Part shown: one piece after another, positions 35,068 through 43,255 of the stretch
How the letters are laid out: every line of letters starts with the position of its first letter
How positions within the stretch are numbered: position 1 is the first letter of the stretch
From: Kitasatospora fiedleri
GTDB taxonomy: Bacteria; Actinomycetota; Actinomycetes; Streptomycetales; Streptomycetaceae
NCBI RefSeq assembly: GCF_948472415.1
Contig: NZ_OX419519.1
Span: 5,919,001 to 5,983,000 of the forward strand
Length of the DNA: 64,000 nt
Reading direction: 5' to 3'
The notes under the pieces: model-generated
Database searches by the model: none
The model's input: the letters and a program-made list of their open reading frames with translations, nothing else
Told to the model about the DNA's origin: nothing
Translations under genes and position numbers: made by a program

Positions 35068-36706
35068 CTACCCGGCGGCGGCGTGCGGGGCCCGGGTGCG
35101 GACGGCGGCGCTCGGCAGGCCCTCCCGGCCGACCCGGTCGACGGCGGTCACCACGTACCAGGCGTCGCGCGCGCCCTCCGGCTCCTCGAACCGGCCGACG
35201 GCCGCCGGGACGACGGCCACCAGGTGGGCGGCGTCCAGGACCGGGTCGCGCCCCGGAGCCGCGTCGTAGCGGTAGACCGCGTACCGGAACGGCACGGGCC
35301 GACCGCCCTCCCGGCCCCGGCCGTCCGGGCCGCCGCCGTCCCGGACGCCGAGGTCCAGCCCGTCCGCGCCGCCGCGCCGGACCCGCACCCCGGGCCGTCC
35401 CGGGGCGGCGCCGCCGGCCAGCCGGGCAGCAGCGGGACGAGCGCGGGCCGCTGCCAGTGGTCGTCCCGCAGGCGGCTGACCGCACCGATCCGGTCGGCCC
35501 AGGTGTCCTTCGCGCTGAACAGGATGTCGCCGCTGACCTGCGGCAGCGTGGCGTTCAGGTCGAGGTGCCGGGAGAGCTCGGCCGGGTCCTGCCAGGGGCG
35601 GGCTGGGCCGGGTCGGCGACCTTGTACACGGCCTGGCCGATCCACAGCAGGGTGTCGGTGCCGGCGGTCTGGGCGGCCCACCACGGCGCCAGCGCGCCGT
35701 AGTCGGCGACGGCCAGCCCGATGTGCCAGTACAGCTGCGGGGCGATGTAGTCCAGCCACCCCCGGGCGATCCAGCCGCGGGTGTCGGCGTGCAGGCCGTC
35801 GTAGGACTGGAACGCCCGGGTCGGGGAGCCCGCCGGGTCGCTGGTGTCGTTGCGCCAGACCCCGAACGGGCTGATGCCGAAGTGCGCCTCCGGCCGGGCC
35901 GCGCGCACCAGGTCCCGCATCTCACGGACCATCAGGTCCACGTTGTGGCGGCGCCAGGCGTCCCGGTCCGCCCAGCCCGCGCCGTACGCGGCGAACGCGT
36001 CGTCGTCGGGGAAGTCCTGGCCGCTGACCGGATAGGGGTAGAAGTAGTCGTCGAAGTGCACCCCGTCGACGTCGTAGCGGCGCACCGCGTCCAGCATCGC
36101 CCGCTGGGCGAAGCGGCGGGCGGCCGGCACCCCCGGGTTGTAGTACAGCTTGCCGCCGTAGGAGACGGTCCACTCCGGGTGGGTGCGGGCCGGGTGGTCG
36201 GGCACCAGCGCGGTGACGTCCGGCTGCATGGAGACCCGGTACGGGTTGAACCAGGCGTGGAAGGCCAGGCCGCGCTCGTGCGCCGCCCCGACCATGAACG
36301 CCAGCGGGTCCCAGCCCGGGTCCCGGCCCTGCACCCCGGTGATCCACTGCGACCACGGCTCGTACGGGGAGGGCCAGAACGCGTCCGCCGTCGGCCGGAC
36401 CTGCACGAAGACGGCGTTCAGCCCGCGGGCGACGGCCCGGTCCAACTGCCCGAGGAAGTCGGTGCGCAGGCGCTCCGGCGGGAGGCCCGGTTCGGACGGC
36501 CAGTCGATGTTCACGACCGAGGCGATCCACACGCCGCGCAGCTGCGCCTTGGGCCCGGCCGCCACCGGGCCGGTGCCCGCGGCGTGCCCGGTGCCCGCGG
36601 CGGCCAGCAACCCGCCACAGGTGCCGGAGGCGACGACGGCCAGCGCGGAGAGCACCGACCGCCGCGACGGGGCGGGGGAACGGCGGGGGGAACCGGACGG
36701 CGACAT
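35068..36706 (-). pseudogene. Secreted family 10-like glycosyl hydrolase (GHL10, PF02638), two frameshifts
   Basis: ATG 36706 begins a Tat-like signal (PSRRSVLSALAVVASG). The GHL10 domain is clear: LRGVWIASVVNIDWPSEPGL, FVQVRPTADAFWPS, FHAWFNPYRVS, DGVHFDDYFYPYP and DYIAPQLYW. The frame changes at a C-run (35595-35598) and again near 35416; repair gives WQDPAELSRHLDLNATLP, GDILFSAKDTWADRIG and a C-terminal fibronectin-like domain (YAVYRYDA...DAWYVVTAVDRVGREG) ending at 35068. Proteins of this family have been described as hydrolases of denuded peptidoglycan in E. coli (DigH), which fits the neighbours. Convergent with the kinase, only 6 bases apart. Confidence 0.87.
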
Positions 36707-37314
36707 GGCAGCTCCAGGAGGGAGGCGGGAGGGGCGGGGCGGGAGCGCGCGGCGGCACGGACGGCGCGGCCCCGGCGGAGAGCGCCCACTGTGCCGGGTG
36801 CGTCACGCGCCCCGTCAAGGAATCCGCCACCGCGCGGGCCGGATTCCACTGCCAGGCAACTTCCCGGCCCCGCGGCCACCCGTCACGGCACCCGAACCAC
36901 GACCCGCGAACCACGGCCCCGCCCGCGCCGATGGCCCCTGCACCACGGCGCCGCGCCCTCCCCGGACGCGTTCCGGGCCGACCCGGCCGCCGCCCTCCCG
37001 CCGCACCCGCTCGCGGTCCGCCGCCCGCCGGTGGCGGCGCGGTTCCGCCCGGCGGCCGACGGCGCCCGACGGTTCGACAGAGTGTCGGCCCGGTGCCGAC
37101 GGCCATCGACATCCCGTCCATCGTCGCGGACGCGGGCCCGCCCCTACGGTGGGGGCCCGCGGAGGACAGCGGCCCGTACCGGCCCACCGGTACGCCCCGC
37201 CCCGGACGGCAGTGCGGCCGACGGCCCCCGCTCCCCGCGCACCCGCACCGCAACCCCCGTCTCCGGTACCCCCTTCCCGCCCCGCCGGCGGGAACCGAGA
37301 GGAACACAGCGGCC
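36707..37314. promoter_or_regulatory. Intergenic region upstream of importer 2 and GHL10
   Basis: About 600 bases without a convincing gene; the open frames across it lack family features and are compositional. It contains an 8-base inverted repeat at 36819-36847. A weak -10-like TACGGT is at 37145-37150, but no matching -35 box is clear. Both divergent genes must have promoters here. Confidence 0.4.
36819..36847. promoter_or_regulatory. Inverted repeat GGAATCCG / CGGATTCC
   Basis: Eight-base perfect arms (36819-36826 and 36840-36847) with a 13-base spacer, 113 bases upstream of the GHL10 start. Operator candidate for GHL10 or importer 2. Confidence 0.4.
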
Positions 37315-38949
37315 ATGCACAGACCCTCGCGCTCCGCGCGCCCGATGTCGGCCCTCGCGGTCGCCACCGCCCTCGTCCTGGCGCTCACCGCCTGCGGCGG
37401 CACCGCGAGCGGCGGCAAGGAGTCCGCCGACGAGGGCCCCGGCACCCCCGGCGGCACCTACACCGTCGCCCTGACCGAGCCCAACCACCTGACGCCGGGC
37501 CAGACCACCGACAGCTACGCGATCCAGGTGATCCAGGGCCTCTTCGACACCCCGGTCACCCTCGACCCGAAGGACGGCCACGTCCTGCCGCTGGCGGCCG
37601 CGTCGGTCGAGTCGACGGACCAGAAGGTCTGGACGGTCAAGCTGCGCCCGGACGGCGTGTTCCACAACGGCGAGAAGGTCACCGCGCAGAGCTTCGCGGA
37701 CGCCTGGAACGCCGCCGCGTACGGCCCCAACGGCTGGGAGTCCAACTACTACTTCGCCCAGATCGAGGGCTACGCCGACCTCAACCCCGACGAGGGACAG
37801 CAGCCCGGGTCGGACAAGCTGTCCGGCCTGAAGGTCGTCGACGACACCACCCTCCAGGTCACCCTGTCCGCGCCGTTCAGCCAGTTCCCGATGATGCTGG
37901 CGTTCACCGCCTTCGCCCCGCTGCCCAAGGCCGCGTTCACCGACCCCAAGGCGTTCGACGCCCACCCGATCGGCAACGGCCCGTTCCGGATGGACGGCGA
38001 CTGGGCGCACGACCAGCAGATCGCGCTGAAGAAGTCCCCCTCCTACGCGGGCAGCCGCAAGCCGATGGCGGACGGCGTCACCTTCAAGATCTTCACCAGC
38101 AAGGACACCGCCTTCACCGAACTCCAGGCCGGCAACGTCGACGTCATGACGACCGTGCCCGCCGCCCGCGCCCCCGAGGCCAAGCGGGCCTTCGGCGACC
38201 GCTACTCGGTCCGGCCCAGCGGCACCATGGACTACCTCGGCCTGCCGCTGTGGGACCCGCGCTTCAAGGACCCCGACCTGCGCCGCGCCCTCTCGATGGC
38301 CATCGACCGCCCCGGCGTCACCCAGGCCATCTACAACGGCGTCTTCAAGCCGGCCGACTCGATCGTCGCCCCGATGATCCCCGGCCACCGCGACCACGCC
38401 TGCGGCGAGGCGTGCGCCTACGACCCGGCCAAGGCCAAGGCGCTGTTCGACAAGGCGGGCGGCTTCAGCGGCCCGCTGGAGCTGTACTTCTCCAACTCCG
38501 ACCCCACGTACGAGCAGTGGATGACCGCCGTGGCCAACCAGCTCAAGCAGAACCTCGGCATCCAGGACATCACCTTCAAGAAGATGGCCTCCGCCGACCT
38601 CGGCCCGATCCTCAACAAGCGCCAGGGCACCGGCCCCTACCGCCAGAACTGGGTGATCGACTACCCGAGCATGCAGAACTACCTCGACGGCCTCTACAAC
38701 CCGGACAACCGGATGGGCTGGAGCAACCCGCGGTTCGACGCGCTCCTCGCCCAGGGCAACGCCGCCCGGGACGGCAAGGACGGCCTGGCCGCCTACCAGC
38801 AGGCCGAGGACCTGGCCCTCCAGGAGATGCCGCTGATCCCGCTGTGGAACTGGCAGGACCAGTCGGCCTGGAGCGACAAGGTCGGCCACGTGCTGATCGA
38901 CCCGTACGTCACCGGACTCCACCTCGACCAGGTCACCGTCCGGCACTGA
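37315..38949 (+). CDS. Oligopeptide-binding lipoprotein (SBP_bac_5), importer 2
   Basis: A 544-residue family 5 binding protein starting at ATG 37315 after GAGAGGAACACAGCGGCC. Lipoprotein signal: ALVLALTACGG. Family features include GGTYTVALTEPNHLTPG, VIQGLFDTPVTLD, DPDLRRALSMAIDRPGVTQA and NYLDGLYNPDNRMGWSNP. Its size and the FxxAWNxAAYGPNG stretch match Streptomyces OppA-type proteins. It is first of five genes; a hairpin (38952-38981) right after its stop would favour higher expression of the binding protein than the membrane parts. Cargo unknown; the neighbouring wall hydrolases suggest murein peptides. Confidence 0.93.
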   Translation: MHRPSRSARPMSALAVATALVLALTACGGTASGGKESADEGPGTPGGTYTVALTEPNHLTPGQTTDSYAIQVIQGLFDTPVTLDPKDGHVLPLAAASVESTDQKVWTVKLRPDGVFHNGEKVTAQSFADAWNAAAYGPNGWESNYYFAQIEGYADLNPDEGQQPGSDKLSGLKVVDDTTLQVTLSAPFSQFPMMLAFTAFAPLPKAAFTDPKAFDAHPIGNGPFRMDGDWAHDQQIALKKSPSYAGSRKPMADGVTFKIFTSKDTAFTELQAGNVDVMTTVPAARAPEAKRAFGDRYSVRPSGTMDYLGLPLWDPRFKDPDLRRALSMAIDRPGVTQAIYNGVFKPADSIVAPMIPGHRDHACGEACAYDPAKAKALFDKAGGFSGPLELYFSNSDPTYEQWMTAVANQLKQNLGIQDITFKKMASADLGPILNKRQGTGPYRQNWVIDYPSMQNYLDGLYNPDNRMGWSNPRFDALLAQGNAARDGKDGLAAYQQAEDLALQEMPLIPLWNWQDQSAWSDKVGHVLIDPYVTGLHLDQVTVRH

Positions 38950-38951
38950 CC

Positions 38952-38981
38952 GCCCGCGGCGGCCGGCGGGCCGCCGCGGGC
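38952..38981 (+). terminator. Hairpin between binding-protein and permease genes of importer 2
   Basis: GCCCGCGGCGG (38952-38962) and CCGCCGCGGGC (38971-38981), 8-base loop. Lies inside an operon, so probably an attenuator or mRNA-stabilising hairpin, not a full stop. The sugar importer has one in the same place (50987-51011). Confidence 0.65.
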
Positions 38982-39056
38982 ACCCCGTACGCCCGTCCGC
39001 CCGGCCCCGGCACCCGCCCGGGCCCGGCGGGCCCCGACCCCCGGGGGCAGCCTCCC

Positions 39057-39983
39057 ATGGGCAGATTCGTCGCCCGGCGCCTGCTGCACGCGATACCCGT
39101 GCTGCTGGCGACCACCTTCCTCATCTACGCCCTGGTGTTCGTCCTGCCGGGCGACCCGATCCAGGGCCTGGCCGGCGACCGGCCCGTCCCCGCGTCCGTG
39201 CTCGCCGAACTGCACCGGCGCTACCACCTGGACGACCCGTTGGTGGTGCAGTACGCCAAGTACCTCGGCGGCCTGCTCACCGGCGACTTCGGCACCACCT
39301 TCCGCGGCCAGCCGGTCGGCGAGGTGATCGCGCAGCGGTGGCAGGTGACCGTCCGGCTCGGACTGACCGCCTGGTTCTTCGAGGTCGTCCTCGGCATCGC
39401 CCTGGGCGTCTGGGCCGGCCTCAACAAGGGCCGCTGGGCCGACAACCTGGTGCTCGGCGCGACCACCGTGGTCATCGCGGTGCCCGTCTACATCGTCGGC
39501 TACCTGGCCCAACTCGTCCTGGGCGTCCGGCTCGGCTGGTTCCCGGTCTCCGGCGGCGACGCCGGCTGGCCCACCGCCTACCTGCTGCCCGGCCTGGTGC
39601 TGGCCTCCTTCGGCCTGGCCTACGTCGCCCGGCTCACCCGCGCCTCCCTGGTGGAGAACCTGCGCGCCGACTACGTGCGCACCGCCGACGCCAAGGGGCT
39701 CAGCCGCCGCCGGGTGGTGGTCGGGCACACGCTGCGCAACTCGCTGATCCCGGTCGTCACCTTCCTCGGCGTGGAACTCGGCTCGCTGATGGCCGGGGCG
39801 ATCGTCACCGAGTACATCTTCAACCTCCCCGGCATCGGCCAGCAGGTCTTCCAGTCGATCCAACTGCGCGAGGGCCCCACCGTGGTGGGCATCACCACCG
39901 CCCTGGTGCTGGTGTTCGTCCTGGCCAACCTGGTCGTCGACGTCCTCTACGGCCTGCTCGACCCGAGGATCCGCCATGTCTAG
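39057..39983 (+). CDS. Oligopeptide ABC permease (OppB/DppB type), importer 2
   Basis: A 308-residue permease beginning MGRFVARRLLHAIPVLLATT at 39057. The OppB motif after helix 1 is FVLPGDPIQGLAGDRP. The EAA loop reads DAKGLSRRRVVVGHTLRNSL and the end is LLDPRIRHV. Six membrane helices are visible. The stop overlaps the OppC start by 8 bases. Confidence 0.94.
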   Translation: MGRFVARRLLHAIPVLLATTFLIYALVFVLPGDPIQGLAGDRPVPASVLAELHRRYHLDDPLVVQYAKYLGGLLTGDFGTTFRGQPVGEVIAQRWQVTVRLGLTAWFFEVVLGIALGVWAGLNKGRWADNLVLGATTVVIAVPVYIVGYLAQLVLGVRLGWFPVSGGDAGWPTAYLLPGLVLASFGLAYVARLTRASLVENLRADYVRTADAKGLSRRRVVVGHTLRNSLIPVVTFLGVELGSLMAGAIVTEYIFNLPGIGQQVFQSIQLREGPTVVGITTALVLVFVLANLVVDVLYGLLDPRIRHV

Positions 39984-40914
39984 CCCCCACCCGCCGAGCC
40001 CGACCGAGGACCTGCTGCTGCCCGCCGCCGGCACCGACGCCGACGCGCCGCCGCAGGGCCCGCCCGCCTCGCTGAGCCGCGACGCCTGGCGGCAGCTGCG
40101 CTCCCGCCCGCTGGTGTGGGCCTGCCTGGCGGTGATCGCGCTGATCGGCCTGATGGCCGCCGCCCCGGGCCTGTTCACCGCGCTGCTCACCGACGACGAC
40201 GGCCGCTGCGAACTCGCCCGCTCCAAACTCGGCCCGACCGGCGGCCACCCCTTCGGCTACGACCTCCAGGGCTGCGACTACCTGGCGCAGGTCGTCCGGG
40301 GCAGCCGCCCCTCGCTGCTCGCCGGGATCGCGGTCACCGCCGGTGCGCTGCTGGTGTCCGTGGTGCTCGGCCTGGTGGCCGGCTTCTACGGCGGCTGGGT
40401 GGACAGCCTGCTCTCGCGCGCCACCGAGGTGGCCTTCGGCCTGCCGTTCGTCCTGGGCGCCACCGTCATCCTGGTCGCCTTCCCCCGGCACGGCCTGGGC
40501 GCGATGACGCTCGTCCTGGTCGCGCTCGGCTGGAGCACCATGACCCGGGTGATGCGCTCCCAGGCCATCGCGGTCAGGGACGCCGACTACGTCCGGGCCG
40601 CCCGGATGGCCGGGGCCCGCCCGGCCCGGCTGATGCTCCGGCACGTCCTGCCGAACGCGATCACGCCGGTCGTCGTGGTGGCGATGCTCAACGTCGGCAA
40701 CGTCATCTCCGGCGAGGCCACCCTCGACTTCCTCGGCGTCGGACTCCAGTACCCGCAGGTCAGCTGGGGCCTGCAACTCAACACCGCGCAGAGCTACTTC
40801 CTCGACCACCCGCACCTGCTGGCCTTCCCCGCCCTGTTCCTGTCGGCCACCGTCCTGAGCTTCATCCTGCTCGGCGACGCGGTCCGCGACGCCTACGACC
40901 CGAAGCTGAGGTGA
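39976..40914 (+). CDS. Oligopeptide ABC permease (OppC/DppC type), importer 2
   Basis: A 312-residue permease. ATG 39976 lies inside the end of OppB. A hydrophilic N-terminus is followed by helix 1 (LVWACLAVIALIGLMAAAP) and five more. The external loop carries the OppC motif HPFGYDLQGCDYLAQVVRGS and the EAA loop is AARMAGARPARLMLRHVLPN. The stop overlaps the next GTG. Confidence 0.94.
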   Translation: MSSPHPPSPTEDLLLPAAGTDADAPPQGPPASLSRDAWRQLRSRPLVWACLAVIALIGLMAAAPGLFTALLTDDDGRCELARSKLGPTGGHPFGYDLQGCDYLAQVVRGSRPSLLAGIAVTAGALLVSVVLGLVAGFYGGWVDSLLSRATEVAFGLPFVLGATVILVAFPRHGLGAMTLVLVALGWSTMTRVMRSQAIAVRDADYVRAARMAGARPARLMLRHVLPNAITPVVVVAMLNVGNVISGEATLDFLGVGLQYPQVSWGLQLNTAQSYFLDHPHLLAFPALFLSATVLSFILLGDAVRDAYDPKLR

Positions 40915-41945
40915 GCGCCCCCGTGCCCGCCGGTTCCCCGCCCGCGCCCCCGCTGCTGGAAGTGGACGACCTGCACGTCGAGTTCCGCACTCCGCGCGGC
41001 ACCGTCCGGGCCGTCAACGGCCTCGGCTACACGCTGCACGCCGGACAGACCCTCGCCCTGCTCGGCGAGTCCGGCTCCGGCAAGTCGGTGGCCGCCCAGG
41101 CCGTCATGGGCCTGCTGCCGACCCCGCCCGCCCGGATCACCCGCGGCGCCGTCCGCCTGCACGGCCGCGACCTGCTGCAACTCTCCGACACCGAGCACCG
41201 CAAGGTCCGCGGCACCCGGATCGCCATGGTGTTCCAGGACGCGCTGTCCGCACTCAACCCCGTGCTCACCGTCGGCCACCAGCTCGGCGAGATGTTCCGC
41301 GTCCACCGCGGCCTCGGCCGCCGCGCCGCCCGGGCCGAGGCCGTCGCCCTGATGGACCGGGTCCGCATCCCCGCCGCCGCCCGCCGGGTCGACGACTACC
41401 CGCACCAGTTCTCCGGCGGCATGCGCCAGCGCGTCATGATCGCCATGGCACTGGCCCTCGACCCCGAGGTCGTCATCGCCGACGAACCGACCACCGCCCT
41501 CGACGTCACCGTCCAGGCCCAGATCATGCGGCTGCTCGCCGACCTCCAGCGGGAGAGCGGCATGGGCCTGCTGCTGATCACCCACGACCTCGGCGTGGTC
41601 GCCTCCGTCGCCGACCGGATCACCGTCATGTACGCGGGGCGCGTCGTCGAGGAGTCCGACGCACCCCGCCTGTACGCCGCCCCCGCCCACCCCTACACCA
41701 GGGGACTGCTGGAGTCGGTGCCGCGCCTGGACCGCCCCGGCCGACGGCTGGTGCCCATCCCCGGCTCCCCGCCGGACCTCGCCCACCTGCCGGCCGGCTG
41801 CGCCTTCCACCCCCGCTGCGCCGCCGCCCGGGCCCGCTGCGCGGTGGAACGGCCCGCCCTGCTGCCCGTCGGCGGGGCGGCCGGGCAGCGCGGCAGCGCC
41901 TGCCACTTCACCGACGAGGTCCTGGCCCGAGGAGGACGACCGTGA
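40911..41945 (+). CDS. Oligopeptide ABC ATPase (OppD/DppD type), importer 2
   Basis: A 344-residue ATPase; GTG 40911 overlaps the OppC stop (GTGA). Walker A GESGSGKS (about 47-54), signature FSGGMRQRVMIAMAL, Walker B VVIADEPTTALDVT and switch LITHDLG. The oligo-HPY tail (HPYTRGLLESVPRL, GCAFHPRCAAARARC) is complete. It is coupled to the OppF-type gene by GTGA. Confidence 0.94.
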   Translation: MSAPVPAGSPPAPPLLEVDDLHVEFRTPRGTVRAVNGLGYTLHAGQTLALLGESGSGKSVAAQAVMGLLPTPPARITRGAVRLHGRDLLQLSDTEHRKVRGTRIAMVFQDALSALNPVLTVGHQLGEMFRVHRGLGRRAARAEAVALMDRVRIPAAARRVDDYPHQFSGGMRQRVMIAMALALDPEVVIADEPTTALDVTVQAQIMRLLADLQRESGMGLLLITHDLGVVASVADRITVMYAGRVVEESDAPRLYAAPAHPYTRGLLESVPRLDRPGRRLVPIPGSPPDLAHLPAGCAFHPRCAAARARCAVERPALLPVGGAAGQRGSACHFTDEVLARGGRP

Positions 41946-43072
41946 GCACCGAGACCGGCGCCCCCGCCGACCCCGCCGACCCCGCCGCCGGCGCCGTCCC
42001 GCACCCGCCGGACCCGGACCCGCCGATCCTGCCGGACCCGGACCCGGACCCGCCGATCCTGCGGGTGCGCGGCCTCGCCAAGCACTACCCGCTCGGCCAC
42101 GGCCCGTTCCGCCGCCGCGGCGCGGGCGCCGTGCGGGCCGTCGACGGCGTCGACCTGGAGCTGCGCCGCGGCGAGACGCTCGGCCTGGTCGGCGAGTCCG
42201 GCTGCGGCAAGTCGACGCTGGCCTCCGTCCTCATGGGCATGGAGCGCCCGAGCACCGGCACCGTCGAGATCGACGGGCAGGACCTGTTCGCGCTGGACCG
42301 GCGGCAGTTGCACGCGCTGCGCCGCCGCATGCAGATGGTCCTACAGGACCCGTACTCCTCCCTCGACCCGCGGATGACCGTAGGCCGGATCGTCGCCGAG
42401 CCGCTGGACATCCACCCCGAGGTGCTGCCCCGCGACCGGCGCCGGGCCAGGGTCGCCGAACTCCTGCGCCTGGTCGGCCTGGACCCGGCCCACGCCGACC
42501 GCTACCCGCACCAGCTCTCCGGCGGACAGCGCCAGCGCGTCGGCATCGCCCGGGCGCTGGCGCTCGGCCCGGAACTGCTGCTGTGCGACGAACCGGTCTC
42601 CGCGCTCGACGTCTCGGTCCAGGCCCAGGTCATGAACCTCCTCGCCGACCTGCGCGAACGCCTCGGCCTGGCCTGCCTGTTCATCGCGCACGACCTCGCG
42701 GTGGTGCAGTACCTCTGCGACCGGATCGCCGTCATGTACCTCGGACGGATCGTCGAGACCGGCACCCGCGAACAGGTCTACGGCTCGCCCCACCACCCCT
42801 ACACCCGGGCGCTGCTGGCGGCGGTGCCGGTGCCGGACCCGGCCCTGCGCGGCACAGCGGTCGAACTCCTGGAGGGCGACCTGCCCTCCCCGGCCGACCC
42901 GCCGTCCGGCTGCCGCTTCCGCACCCGCTGCCCGCAGGCCCGGGACCGCTGCGCGCAGGAGGAACCCGCACTGACCGTGCGGCCCGGTGCCGACCACCCG
43001 ACGGCCTGCCACTTCCCGCTGCCCGCGGGAGCCGTACCGGCGCAGGGCACCGCCACCGGCAAGGCCCCCTGA
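41942..43072 (+). CDS. Oligopeptide ABC ATPase (OppF/DppF type), importer 2
   Basis: A 376-residue ATPase from GTG 41942. Walker A GESGCGKST, signature LSGGQRQRVGIARAL, Walker B LLLCDEPVSALDVS, switch IAHDLA, and the C-terminal GCRFRTRCPQARDRC. Residues about 18-40 hold a duplicated Asp/Pro stretch (PDPDPPIL twice) from a direct DNA repeat at 42017-42062. The end of the gene lies in the first copy of a 24-base tandem repeat, so its last seven residues TATGKAP and stop are repeat-encoded. Confidence 0.94.
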   Translation: MSTETGAPADPADPAAGAVPHPPDPDPPILPDPDPDPPILRVRGLAKHYPLGHGPFRRRGAGAVRAVDGVDLELRRGETLGLVGESGCGKSTLASVLMGMERPSTGTVEIDGQDLFALDRRQLHALRRRMQMVLQDPYSSLDPRMTVGRIVAEPLDIHPEVLPRDRRRARVAELLRLVGLDPAHADRYPHQLSGGQRQRVGIARALALGPELLLCDEPVSALDVSVQAQVMNLLADLRERLGLACLFIAHDLAVVQYLCDRIAVMYLGRIVETGTREQVYGSPHHPYTRALLAAVPVPDPALRGTAVELLEGDLPSPADPPSGCRFRTRCPQARDRCAQEEPALTVRPGADHPTACHFPLPAGAVPAQGTATGKAP

Positions 43073-43144
43073 ACCGTCACCGGCAAAACCCCCTGGACCG
43101 TCACCGGCAAAACCCCCTGAACCGCCACCGGCAAGGCCCCCTGA
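43049..43144 (+). repeat. Four tandem 24-base repeats with A-B-B-A order, starting inside the OppF-type gene
   Basis: Copies span 43049-43072, 43073-43096, 43097-43120 and 43121-43144 without gaps. Copies 1 and 4 are identical; copies 2 and 3 differ from them at the same internal positions and from each other at the last base. Each copy begins ACCG, has CACCGGCAA in the middle and ends CCCCTGA or CCCCTGG. Copy 1 supplies the last seven codons and stop of the ATPase gene. Confidence 0.95.
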
Positions 43145-43255
43145 CGGGGCGCCGCCCCGCTCGGGGCCCGGCGCCCGCACCACCGGTCCCGCCCGTCCGC
43201 GCGGACCGCTGCTCCGCCCCGACCCGTCATCCCCGTGACAAGGAGCACCGCCCCC

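Noticed and set aside
43049..43144. Tandem repeats as a CRISPR array
   Set aside because: The units abut without spacers and continue from a coding region; no cas genes are present.
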